Of a stretch of DNA of 64,000 bases, positions 37,891 through 48,514 are shown in pieces. The DNA is taken from positions 11,544,689-11,608,688 of the forward strand of contig JAJEKV010000041.1 of the NCBI GenBank assembly GCA_021234155.1, in the 5' to 3' direction. This DNA comes from Isoetes taiwanensis (taxonomy: Eukaryota > Streptophyta > Lycopodiopsida > Isoetales > Isoetaceae). The stretch's first letter is position 1. Each line of letters starts with the position of its first letter. The position numbers and the translations under genes were made by a program. A model generated the notes under the pieces. That model ran no database searches, had not been told where the DNA came from, and saw nothing but the letters and a program-made list of their open reading frames with translations.

Positions 37891-38254
37891 TCCTTAAAAC
37901 AAAATAAATGAAAATTAAAAAAAAAAGGCTGCGTCCCTTTCTTGGTCTGCAAGCAATCCGGCAGGATTGCAATCCGGCCCTGCTCAACGGCATGGACTCA
38001 TTCGAAGGCCCATCCTTCTGTTTCCACAAAGCCCAGGAAAAGGATCCAACATTCTTCTTCTCCAAGGAATCCTTCCTTTGCAGCAATCCTTCAGACCGTC
38101 TTTGCCGCATTTGCTTTTCTCAAGCTTATTCCGGGCTAATCTTCAGAGGATTGCGAAGCGGCTCTTTTATTATGTGCATTCTGCTCTATTTGCACATCCG
38201 GAGCTCTGCAGAATGCAATCTATCGCTCAACGGCTGGATATTGGTAATTTTCTT

Positions 38255-38266
38255 TGGCTCTAGTTT
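38255..38266. repeat. left target-site duplication of LINE D
   Basis: TGGCTCTAGTTT directly precedes the T-run that is the element's poly(A) tail. The same 12 bases stand at 46102-46113, at the element's other end. Confidence 0.85.
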
Positions 38267-39258
38267 TTTTTTTTTTTTTTTTTTTTTGAAGGAACGAGAT
38301 GATTTTTTCATTAATTAAGGAAAAACATACAAAATCCTGTTAAGTCCCATCGAGGCTTAACAAGGCACAATATGATAGTAGGTGACAATATAATTATCCA
38401 CACAGATGTTTATAAAAGTAGCTGGCCAAAATAAGCTTGAAGATATGAAGATTCTTCACAGCAGCAAATGTATCAAAATAGGTGGCCACTTTTGCAAGGA
38501 TTCACATAGAAGGCCCGAGCATGTTGCTGAATAGAAAAAGAGATGCATCCCTGTATTGCCCTTTTGTTGTCATTACTAAAACCTGCACATACAAACAGAA
38601 ATATTGCAATCATAAGGAGGCCATAGTCTTTGACTTTGCTAAGATCCTTGTTGATGGGATGGTAGGAATAATGGGGCAATTGGGATCATCGACCGAAGAG
38701 GATATTGAGGCGGGTTGTGAAATTGCTAGTTGTATCCAAAGTGTATGAGTATTCTTTCAACTGCCCCGGTCTACGATCGGTCTATAATAATCTTCTAGCG
38801 TACCATGAGCAGAATAAGATTGCCATAAGCATCAGCTAGCATCCTGTGTGTATAGTATAGTTCTCTGTACCTCAAGAATTGCCTTTCTGTAAGTTCATGG
38901 TGATGCTTTTCCATGAACCAAAATAAGTAGACTGTTTGCATCACTTCTCTTGAGAAGATTGAAGCCCATAACCTTTTAGATTTTGTCCTAACCTCCTCAT
39001 CATCTTCTACCTGCTTATGTGTCCAATGATTATGTGGAGGATAGCGGACTTGATGCTCATGTGATACGTGTTCACCATATCGACCACTTCATTTCTCAAA
39101 GAGGCCCCATCCTTAGTGACAAAGTATCTCGTTTGTATGTGGACCGCATAACTCCATGTATCCTAAGCAAAAAACTCAATTAGCATTTGTAAATGTGAGC
39201 ACGGAAATGAACAAAAGATGATACCCCACAAATTCACCAATTTGATCCCAACACGTCA

Positions 39259-39777
39259 TCATAATTGTCGACAAATAATTTTCCTATGTGCAGTAGCACA
39301 AAGCTCAATGTCATACTTAATATGCAATTTGATCCATGTAATAGAAAACCTTTTTTTGCCATATAAACATCTATTTACGGATTTCCGGATATTCCAAAGG
39401 CATAAATAGACAATAGTGTTTTTGTAGGTGTCTTGTCCTTGTAAGAGATTGATTATAGAAGATCTATCAAAGTTACCAAAATATCTATTGATCCAAGACC
39501 ACAAGGAATCCAACTTAGAACGAGAAAAAGATATGTTCAAAATCCTCAACATTATTCTGGTTTAGAGGGCAATTGGGAGACACATTAGGATTCTGTTGTT
39601 AATAACACGAAGGCAAGGAACACTTTTGTTTGCAATGAGCCAAATGAAGAAAGAAACCTTTTTGCAACATAAAATTCCAAACATTTTTATAATGGATTTG
39701 GTAGCGATAGGATCAATTCCCCAAACACTTTGGAAGATTTGGGAGGATGAGGACTCGATGTATGAAATTATAGACAT
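39259..39777 (-). pseudogene. LINE D ORF2 C-terminal zinc-knuckle (zf-RVT-like) region
   Basis: Two frames cover it. FFIWLIANKSVPCLRVINNR lies in 39777-39562. After a shift, YKNTIVYLCLWNIRKSVNRC and the following basic region lie in 39552-39259. The region matches the 'FIWLxxxxxxxTxxxLxxR' layout of plant L1 C-terminal domains. Between it and the RT frame ending at 40144, stops and shifts break the reading. Confidence 0.7.
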
Positions 39778-40143
39778 CCTTTACCTTATAGCACTTCTTC
39801 TTATTTAAACACCAATCCAAATTACTATGAGGATCTGATTAATATTGGAATTTCCCACAATGTTCTGATGTGTTTGTAAATTTTTTATCGGGTTTGAGAG
39901 CCCCTAATAGTAGCTTTGAGATTAGACCGAGGTTACCCATCCGTTATTACGCCACGAGATCTCGGGTTAATGATACCATAAGAACTCCACTTTTGTATAT
40001 TTGAGGGTGCTTTAGAGCAAGCCGCGTGGTTTGGATGATCCTTAAAAGTAGGAGACCAAAAAATGGACATAGCGAGAATGAAAACATATATCTGCTCATA
40101 TTTGAATCTTAGAAAATATTATTCCAAGCCTTCATAATATTCC

Positions 40144-42940
40144 TCATAAGAGGAGACATGTTTGATGCCAAGGAGACTTCACAAAAGGCGAATTCGGACT
40201 CATGGGAGGCGAGGGATGACCAGGGGGAGAACTCTCCTTAAGCCAATATCTAATGAATTTGGAGGCAGCACTATTAGAACCACTGAGGGCTTTCCAAACA
40301 AACTTTCCAGCAAGAGCTTGAGCTTGTTTATGAATGTCTTTACATGAAAGACCACCCTCTTTCTTCTTCATGGTGATTGTGTTCCAATTGACTAAGTTGT
40401 TACCATTCCATATAAAATTCCTTATGATCTTCTCAATCTGTTTATAGACACAGGCAGGAGCCACAAGAGCAGTGGAGAAATAAATATGGGAGCTGGTGAG
40501 AACTTGATTAGCAATTACCACTCGACCAGCCAGAGATAGAGAATTTCTGTATGTATGAAGTTTAGCTCTAATTTTCTCAACAATAGGAGACCACAGACCA
40601 GAAAGATTTGAATTTAAAGATAAAGGCATTCCCAAAAGTTTGGTAACTTCAGAGGTTTTAATAACTTTAATCCCAGGCACATTAATGTCATCATCACCAA
40701 TAATAACACATTTAGATAAATTAAGGTCCACACCTGAGGCTGCACTAAATTGGCTCAAGATATCCATAAAAAGATTAATATTATCATCCTTATTTTCCAG
40801 GAAGCAGAAACTGTCATCAGCATATTGGTGGATGCAAATAGACTCAGTGGATTTTGGGCGCTTTAGCCCAGTCAAATTTCCAACATTTTGATGATGCATG
40901 ACAGCCTTAGTCAGCAACTCAGCCACTACAATGAATAAATAGGGAGCCAAAGGACAACCTTGTCTGACCCCCCTCTCCAAAGGAAAAAAAGGGCTAGGTG
41001 AACCATTAATTAGAATTGCTGAACTTGATCTAAGATTCAGACCATTGATTAACTGGATGACTTTATCATGAAAACCGAGTTTTTCCATAGCATATTCAAT
41101 GAAATCCCATCTAATGTTATCAAAGGCTCTTTTAAAATCTAAGTTAAGAAGAACACAGTTTTGATTCGAGATTTTATTCCAATGCAACCCTTCCATGGCA
41201 GCAATATAGTTCTCAAGAATAAACCTATTAGGGAGAAAAGCACTCTGATTTCCCTTGTCTGATTTGAAGATAATCTTTGATTCTTGAGGCAATAATTTTG
41301 GCACAGATCTTATAGGTGGTATTGGTTAAAGATATTGGTCTCCAGTCAGAAAACCCAGTAGGCTTGTCCACTTTAGGGATTAAAGAGATAAATCCACTAG
41401 CTATAGAAGGATGAAGATGCTTAGCTTCCCAAAAGCCTCTTATGAAATGCATGAAGTCATACTGGATTAAATCCCAAAATTCTAAAAAGAATTCTGGAGG
41501 AAATCCATCAGGACCAGGAGATTTACCATGTTTAAAGCTTTTGAGGATTGATAAAACTTCATCAGGGCTAGGAACATCTGAAAGGGTAATATCCATTTGA
41601 TTGTGATCATTTGGAATAATGGAGTCAATCAAATCAATGAATTTCTTGGCATTATTGTCCATAGAGATATCAGAAATGATGCTTTTTGAAAACAGATCAG
41701 AATATTTAGAATGGAAATAATTAGTGATATCACAGGGATTATTCAAAACTAGACCAGAATCATTAGTAATTTCATTGATAGAGCTCTTATTCTGTCTTGC
41801 CTTGGCAATTCTAAAGAAAAAATTCGTGCTACCAGAGTCCATGTCATTTGTGTATTTAATTTTTGATCTGATTGCTGCCCCTTTGGCCTCAAATTCCTCA
41901 ATAATCCTAATCTTTATTTCAAGATTTTCCTCTTGGAGATGTAAAGAAGAATTGAAAGGATCCTCACTTAAAGCCAACCTCACATCTCTCATATGCTGAA
42001 GAAGAATGTTTTTTTCCCTGACTTTATCAGATTTTAGCTTTTTAGACCATTCTTTAATCCAGGATTTGGAGGCCTTAAGATTCGAATAGAAACCCTTCAT
42101 GGACATGGATTCTGTAACTCTAGGAAGGCTAGAGTAGAATCCCTAAACTCTTGATGAGAACAAGGTGTTTTGAAGCAAACTGGAGTTGAACTTGTAAGGA
42201 GTGTTACCAGATCTTGGAACAGAAACCTGATGTTGAGTGCATAGGAATTGAGGTTGATGATCAGAAATAGCAGTAGATTCATCTTTGTAAAAAACATAAG
42301 CATTGTCCCAGAAATTGGAGCCAGAAATATTAAGATAGAATCTGTCTAAAGCACAAAACACTCTAGCATTCCCTTTTCTCTTGTTAGACCAAGTGAATTT
42401 AGCAGAAGAGGAGGGTATCATAAGCATAGAATTATCATCAATGAGGTCATTCCAATGTGTTTTTTCCAATCTAGACATATTGATCTTATTGCCCAATTTT
42501 TTATTCCAACAAGGAGTATTGTTGAAATCACCAGCCAAGATCCAGTCATCAATGTTTTGGGCCTTCATCCAATGATTAATATCCAACCAGAGGAGTTCTC
42601 TCTCTTTTGGATTGGTTGAGGCATATATATTGATAAGACCAAAAGATTTGTCCATGATATTAAAAATGGTACTTTGCCACATTTTGCTTTCGGGCATTTG
42701 TAAAACAATTGGTGTTAAGATCTTTCAAATCATACATATTCCCCCGAGGTTCCTTACGCTTCCATCCGGATGGAGGAGCTTCTGGAATTATCAATCTCCA
42801 AGATTTGCACATTCAAATTTTTGGAGCTTAAGCTCTTGTAAAAGAATGATGTCGGCTTTATAGGATTTAATTTGGGAAATCACTCTCCTTCTTTTGAGAG
42901 CACCTTTAATCCCCCTAAGATTCCATGTGAGAATCTTCAT
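40144..42940 (-). pseudogene. LINE D ORF2 endonuclease-reverse transcriptase (frameshifted)
   Basis: The start is ATG at 42940 (MKILTWNLRG). Endonuclease motifs follow: LLQELKL, ILAGDFNNT, FTWSNKRKGN and ISDHQP; these include the Glu, Asp-Asn and Asp-His catalytic positions of APE-type nucleases. The early part has stops at about 42750. The RT part spans two long frames, 42106-41228 and 41304-40144, with one frameshift near 41270. Its motifs are SPGPDGFPPEFF, ISLIPKV, LDFKRAFDNIRW (motif A), RQGCPLAPYLF (motif B), HQYADDSF (motif C, catalytic YADD intact) and SLAGRVVIANQVLTSSH. About 900 codons if repaired, typical for L1 ORF2 without the tail. Confidence 0.92.
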
Positions 42941-43246
42941 AAGGATATTAAGATAGAAGGATGAAAGGATAAAGCTATCTATGCTTGGTTTTCCCTCTTC
43001 TTTCTTTCTTATTTTTATACGGTATTATTAGCAGGTGTGCAATGAAGCTATGGAACAATTTAGCTTTTTTCTTATTCACTTTGGTTGACTCTCTCTTTGT
43101 CAATGCTAACAATGAGAAGAAGAATTTAGATAATACTCAAAATCCCAATTTTTATCATTCTCTTTAGAGCATAAATTTTCCTTTTCACTATCAATTCATT
43201 CGAAGATATCCCCGGGGAATGAATTCAAGCAGGTTTATTAATAGAC

Positions 43247-45255
43247 TTATCGGCAGTGAGCAATACTAGTCAATTTTTTGTTAAGACTATTATTAAATAG
43301 AGATTTATTTGGATGAAGAACTTGCACGGAAGGTGTTTCTTCTTGTTCAATGCTTTGAGAGTCGGCCAGATTGAGGAGTCTCGGAACAAACTCAATATCA
43401 CATTTTTCAATCATGTTTGATTCTCTATCCATCTCTTTAGAATCTTTGAACCGGTGAGTCACGTTTATCTTTATCCAAACTTGCAACTTCGACATGACTA
43501 GTGGAAAGTACTCATGGCAATGTCATTGAAATCCAATGTAGCCAACCGACCGCTATTTTTTTCGAAATGGAAGGTTGCTCATGGCAAGGTAAAGTATCAT
43601 CAGGAGAAGATAGGTCAATAAGATCCATGAAATTTACCACCTTTGTAGGTGAATGAACTGTAGGGCAAGGGGGTGCTAAAGGATATACCAAGTCCTCATT
43701 TTTCCGATTGCAATAATTCCATCGTTGTCCATGAGAGTTAGTAAAAGCGACAAACCTGGTTTTGAGCAAATGAATTACCTCATCATTGTCTTGTTTGTTT
43801 GATTTGCACTCAGAAGATTCCCCCATATTACCTTTTGTATGATGATGGTCATGTGTTATTGGGGGTAACTTTTCAGCAGTTTCAGCAATAGCAATTTCCT
43901 TATTTTTGTTGACATCTTGTGGCACTTTGGCAATAAAACACATGCGTGCTTTAGATACTTTCCTGTCACCTTATTCTTCAAAGAATATTTTGCTTGAATT
44001 TCCTTAGTTAATGAATCTCTTGTGCCTTTGGCGAGGAATCAATTTGATAGATTCCATTTCAAATTTGAGTAGTCGACTTGTTGCCTCAAGGATTTAGAGT
44101 CGGTGACAATCTTGGTCAAGGTATTATGTAAATCCTTGACTAAGATATCTCCATCCATTTTGGCTTTCCCTTTTTCTTTATATCTTCAGAATGGGTAATG
44201 GTTCCACGAATGTGAGAAGTCATTATGATTGGCGGCAATTTGTGAGTTACCTCCATTTTGAACTTCCTTCTCCAACCTTTTTTTTTGGCAATTCTTTTGG
44301 TGTTGCCATTGACTTTCCTCCAAGAAAAGGCACCCTCACCTTCTTTGCTTTTAGAAATTAGACAATGGCGAGGCAAGGGGCTAGAAGAAACATTATTGTC
44401 ATTAGTTTCTTTCTCCATACAATTAGCATACCGAAATGCCTAAATTCACAATTAGAGCTGGATGGGAGGTAAACCATTCCACCTTAAGTCTAGGGAAGTT
44501 TTTTTGGCCAAAGCGGTCGATGAAAGGAATGGAAATAGGAATTTCTTTGGATATATCAATTTGGACATAGACTACAGGAGGCTTATAAGGGGCATAAACA
44601 GTGGAGACATAATTGCCAATAGAGTTGAATAGGGTTTTGATTGATTCCTCGTTCCAGTAGATGGGATTAAGTCCAAATAGGGATGTTGAGGCCACATGAA
44701 AGTTTTTGAGTTCAGCAGTTGAGAGTTTAGGATTCCACTTGATAAAATTCAAATAGAAGTTTTCAATCACTAAACTTCCATTTTGAAGCAAGTAATTTGC
44801 AGATCTTTGGCTTCCACATTCGACCATAATATACGGGTAATTTAACGAGTAGATAGCTTTGATAGAAAGGCCCTTTTGGAGAGATAGTAAGTGAGACCAC
44901 AGCTTTTCAATGCTTATCCCAACCTTGTTGATTTTTATGACAACAGCAGAGTTTGAAAGGCATTTCAGTTTTTCCAAAACCAATGGGGATTTAAGATAAA
45001 TACCATGAGCGGTTGCGAGGTTTGAAGAGATGTCAGGCCTCTCATGCTGAAGAACATTATCCCATTTACGCATCGGATCGAGCTTCATTCGGCTGGCCTC
45101 CACGACCCCATAAGGAAAGCGGAACACCGGTGGCGGATTTATCGAGGAACGAAACGGTTCTTGATCGGATCTTTTGAGATATTGTCCCAAAATGGAGTCT
45201 TGTCAGAAAAAGAGGTGTCATTTTCGCTTCCAAGAGGGCTAAGTCCTTGAAATTC
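43247..45255 (-). pseudogene. LINE D ORF1, DUF4283-like (frameshifted)
   Basis: The longest open part (45190-44423) carries a DUF4283-like core: VVIKINKVGISIEKLWSHLL, then LNFIKWNPKLS, LFGLNPIYWNEESIKTLF and VVYVQIDISKEIPISIPF. This matches the layout 'RW.P...... WV.. GLP..W......I...G.....D' and 'VEID' of plant L1 gag-like ORF1 proteins. Lys/Ser-rich C-terminal parts follow in 44418-44140, 43943-43512 and 43495-43247. I see no CCHC knuckle. ORF1 proteins bind element RNA to form the transposition particle. Confidence 0.75.
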
Positions 45256-46101
45256 CCAAATTGAATGAAGTTTTTGGATCAACCGAGATCTTGTGAAGAT
45301 TAGCGGAAGAGCTCTGTTCTTCTTTAGAAAGAGCAGAGAAACAATGAAGAAATGGCAAAATCTTAGAATTTAGGTTTCCTTGGCCGCCAGTTCATGATTA
45401 CTTGAGGGGACAACAAAGGGGCAATTGAGCCAAAAAGCGAGAGGAAGAGAGAAAAAAAAGGAAAGAAAAGCGGGCTAAAGAGAAGGATCGAGAAGGAATA
45501 GACTAAAAAGGTGGAATGAATTACCTACAATTGCTAGAAAGTGAAAATTAGACATAACCGTACAAAGTACCCAAAACCGAGAAATCAGATGGGTGAGTAC
45601 AATTTGTGATAATTTTGTCCTCCAGACCATTCACAATGCATTCGAATAATAGCAGTGGCTTGAATTCTCTTGCTTCCAACAAATTCCTCCAACCAACAAT
45701 CAATAATTTCTGTCTCAAATTCAACACAGCTTGGAACAAAGCAGTATTCACGTGAGAAAAGATTGTCTTGAAAGAGATTTTCGATTAGTAGAGAGTTCCA
45801 TAGATCAGCCGGGGTTCCAAAGAGAAAACCACAAATTAGCTTCTGTCCCTGTTTGATAATTGCAAAAATTTTTGTTTCCATTAAAGAGGAGATTCTGAAC
45901 AATTCGAAAATGCTGACCCTCTGGGGGCAGCCACTCCAATGCTGATGAAATTCTCCCTCAGAATCGAAAACAATTCAAACTCGAAGGCAAGTTTTGCCAA
46001 GAATCAAATTTGAACTGAAAGTGGAGGAAAGGACAAACAATTCAAGAAAAATGGCGCACGTCATGGCGCACTTTACTGCAATTACTGATTCCATGAGACC
46101 C
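45256..46101 (-). other. LINE D 5' leader region
   Basis: The element begins near GGGTCTCATGGAATCAG at 46101. A 105-codon minus-strand frame (45902-45585; reading includes FLFGTPADLWNSLLIENLF) sits in the leader. Whether it is translated, an upstream ORF or chance cannot be told. Confidence 0.4.
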
Positions 46102-46113
46102 TGGCTCTAGTTT
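46102..46113. repeat. right target-site duplication of LINE D
   Basis: TGGCTCTAGTTT, the 12-bp match to 38255-38266. It is followed by AACGAGCTCACGGG of the original target. Confidence 0.85.
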
Positions 46114-46967
46114 AACGAGCTCACGGGTCATTTTCTGGGAGTTTGAGAAATGTGGGTTATTGTGTGCTTGCCCGAGATAATGCATCGATGGAGATCATTC
46201 TTTGCCAAAGCTTGAGCCACGTTTCTAATTTGATAAAGTGAACATTATTTAGACAAAAGAGGATTTCGATTTTTGTGGGAATGCTTTTAACCGCTTTACT
46301 TCTCCCCTTTTGGGCTTGCTTGGTTCGATGCCATCGCATGGCGGCATCCATTAAACCCTCGATCGGTTTTGTTGTGCATCTATTTATCCTTTGGAGCAAC
46401 AAAGCGCCGGTAATGACGAGGTAATTGCCCATCGTAAAAGCGCCTCTGTGTTTTGGCATGTTATCTGAGAATGCTTTGGTAATGATATCTGATTAGAAAA
46501 CGGTATGAGAGTAACTACAGTCCATATGCAATGGGAAGATCGAGAAAATATGGGGAGAGGATTGTTTGGAATTTAAAACCAGAGAGATGGATTGTAGATG
46601 GACAATTTGTGCCCGTGGATCCTTACAAATATCCAAATATTCCAAGCGGGGTCCTAGAATCTGTTTAGGGAAGGAGATGGCCACTATACAAATGAAGTAG
46701 TGTTACGGTATATTATGAGTGAGAGTTGCTATTCAAATATCCGAAATCATGTAATATAGTTTATCACATGTTGGATAAGCATACTTCACATCTCATGTGT
46801 CCCTAATGCACAAGCCATGTAGGCTAGGGCGAGGATATATACTCGAATTGGTTGTCTTCGCATATTTCATTACCTAGGTCTAAGTATCGTCCATCAAATA
46901 TTATAGTCTTACTCTTGTTTGGTTCTCAATTTGCTACCCTGTTCTAACATTAAACCCGAAAATTCTT
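46114..46967. other. unassigned host sequence right of LINE D
   Basis: This continues the target sequence interrupted at 38266. Minus-strand frames at 46157-46459 and 46493-46684 are unrecognised. Confidence 0.3.
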
Positions 46968-47816
46968 GTGTTGAAGTATGGAAAGCTTAGAACATGCAAT
47001 GAAGCGAGGGAGCTACAATCGTAGCGCAGTACTTGGGCGAAGCCGGTGACTTGTGATGCGTATCATATGACCGATCCACGTGTGAGCGGGCTTGGTGTTT
47101 CTTCATGTATACTTAAGAGCCTTGAAGATCTTTGGTGTTGCAAGAGGAGGAGGTAGGTTCTCATGAGCAGTAGCTTTTAGGTTGTTTTATAGAAATTAAC
47201 ATCTTATAACTTAATTTTTGGTGTAAACTACATCAATGCGCATGCAACTTCTCTTGTTGTAGGTGACCTTGCAGAGGTGAATGCGATAAAAAAGGTCTTT
47301 AAGGACACACAAGAAGTGAAAATCAATTCCACAAAGGTGACTTAAAATTTAAACAAGAAACTTTTCTTGTTCTTGCTTTTGCCTTTTGAACCTCACAGTT
47401 TGGTTTTGCTAGTGCGAGTCTATGATGGGTCATTGTTTAGGAGCATTTGGAGGGCTAGAGGCAATAGCTACAATCAAGGCTATCACAACCGGATGGGTCC
47501 ATCCTACTATTAACCAATTCGTGAGTAAAATGCTTGTGTCAATAATAATAGAATAAATGCGAATTTGCTCATTAAAATGCTTGTGTCAATAATAATAGAA
47601 TAAATGCGAATTTGTTCATTACGATTTCGCCGTTACATTTGACACCGTTCCAAATGTGAAAAAACAACATGAAGTTCATGTTGGTAAGTTTTGTATTTTA
47701 TCGAGGATTATAAACCGGCTTATAATGTTGTTCTATTTGTTTACTCATGCATATCAAATTCGTTTGGATTTGGGGGGCATAACTCGGTTGTAGTTTTTGC
47801 CCCTTTTAGTCCTTAG
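46968..47816 (+). pseudogene. 3-oxoacyl-ACP synthase I (KAS I) relic with exon structure
   Basis: Exon pieces read as C-terminal plastid KAS I. MESLEHAMKRG and DAYHMTDPRVSGLGVSSCIL lie in 46978-47152 (donor GTAGGT). YINAHATSLVVGDLAEVNAI lies in 47223-47336 (donor GTGACT). SMMGHCLGAFGGLEAIATIK lies in 47419-47520 (donor GTGAGT). VTFDTVPNVKKQHEVHV lies in about 47631-47683 (donor GTAAGT). SNSFGFGGHNSVVVFAPFSP ends at the stop 47814-47816. The catalytic His of NAHATS and the second His of GHCLGA are kept. KAS I elongates acyl-ACP in plastid fatty-acid synthesis. Frameshifts in the first piece, missing acceptor AGs before the second, fourth and fifth pieces and the absent N-terminal two thirds make it a pseudogene. 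Confidence 0.9.
47525..47625. repeat. tandem duplication of about 48 bp in a KAS I intron
   Basis: 'aaaatgcttgtgtcaataat' through 'atgcgaatttg(c/t)tcatta' occurs twice head to tail within the intron after the GTGAGT donor. Confidence 0.9.
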
Positions 47817-48300
47817 GTGATGGGACTGAGATGTGCTACTTTTCTTAAACTACAAGTTCCTTATTCTTTGGTTATGTTAGCCAAATTGTTTTTCCCTTGG
47901 GTTCGGATGCCTATGAACCTTTTAGTCTGTTGCTTCCTTTGGTTTCCTGATCATTGAGGCCTTATTAGAATGTGTTGTTTTGGTTTGAGTGTGCGGCATT
48001 CCACATGTTGATCCTCCTCTCTAAAGAAGAGATGCCTTCTGGCGAGCTTTTATCGGTGAAAATAGTTAGTAACCATTATGTGGCTCCACTACATAAAAGT
48101 CAAAATGTCACAATATTAAATTCATTGCTCTATAAATTTATGGTGGAAAAGCAGCAATAGTTTGTGCTAAATCAATGCCTTATTAAGATGGCAAATGTTA
48201 TTTGGCACAGGTGGAAATGTTGGCCCGGGCGGTGAGTCAAAGGCTATTAGATCATTGTTGCCTCAATATTGTTTTGCTATATATACTATTTTTTTCTCAT
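47817..48300. other. no recognisable gene
   Basis: Sequence 3' of the KAS I relic; the 62-codon frame at 47972-48160 is unrecognised. Confidence 0.35.
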
Positions 48301-48309
48301 CTTTACCTT

Positions 48310-48514
48310 TGTGTAGATCTCTCCCCCCCCTCTCCCTCGTGTGTGTTGGGTCTCTCTCTATCTCTCTCTTTGACCACATGCACCATTGAATTTTCTCTCA
48401 TCGTATACGTATATGGCGACATAAATATATGTATAGGTTGGAGAGACATTTAGAGATAATAGTATACGGTGACATAAATATATGTATAGGTTGGAGAGAC
48501 ATTTAGAGATAATA
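48310..48514. repeat. CT-rich simple repeat followed by a 55-bp tandem duplication
   Basis: 'tctctctctatctctctctt' type runs lie at about 48315-48372. Then 'gtatac..atatg(g)cgacata' through 'gagagacatttagagataat' is repeated at about 48403-48460 and 48461-48514. Confidence 0.85.

Larger units (their letters stand above)
38264..46101 (-). mobile_element. LINE D, nearly full-length L1-type retrotransposon
   Basis: About 7.8 kb on the minus strand between two copies of TGGCTCTAGTTT. It runs from a 5' end at about 46101 to a poly(A) tail at 38287-38264. In order it carries a 5' leader, ORF1 (DUF4283-like), ORF2 with an apurinic-type endonuclease, reverse transcriptase and C-terminal zinc-knuckle region, then a 3' UTR. 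Both ends and the target duplication are present, so it inserted as a complete copy. A handful of frameshifts and stops now inactivate it. It differs clearly in wording from LINEs A, B, C and E, so it is a second family. Confidence 0.93.

Noticed and set aside
38482-38748. 88-codon plus-strand frame with protein-like wording
   Set aside because: It lies antisense in the 3' UTR of LINE D; no start context or relatives were recognised.
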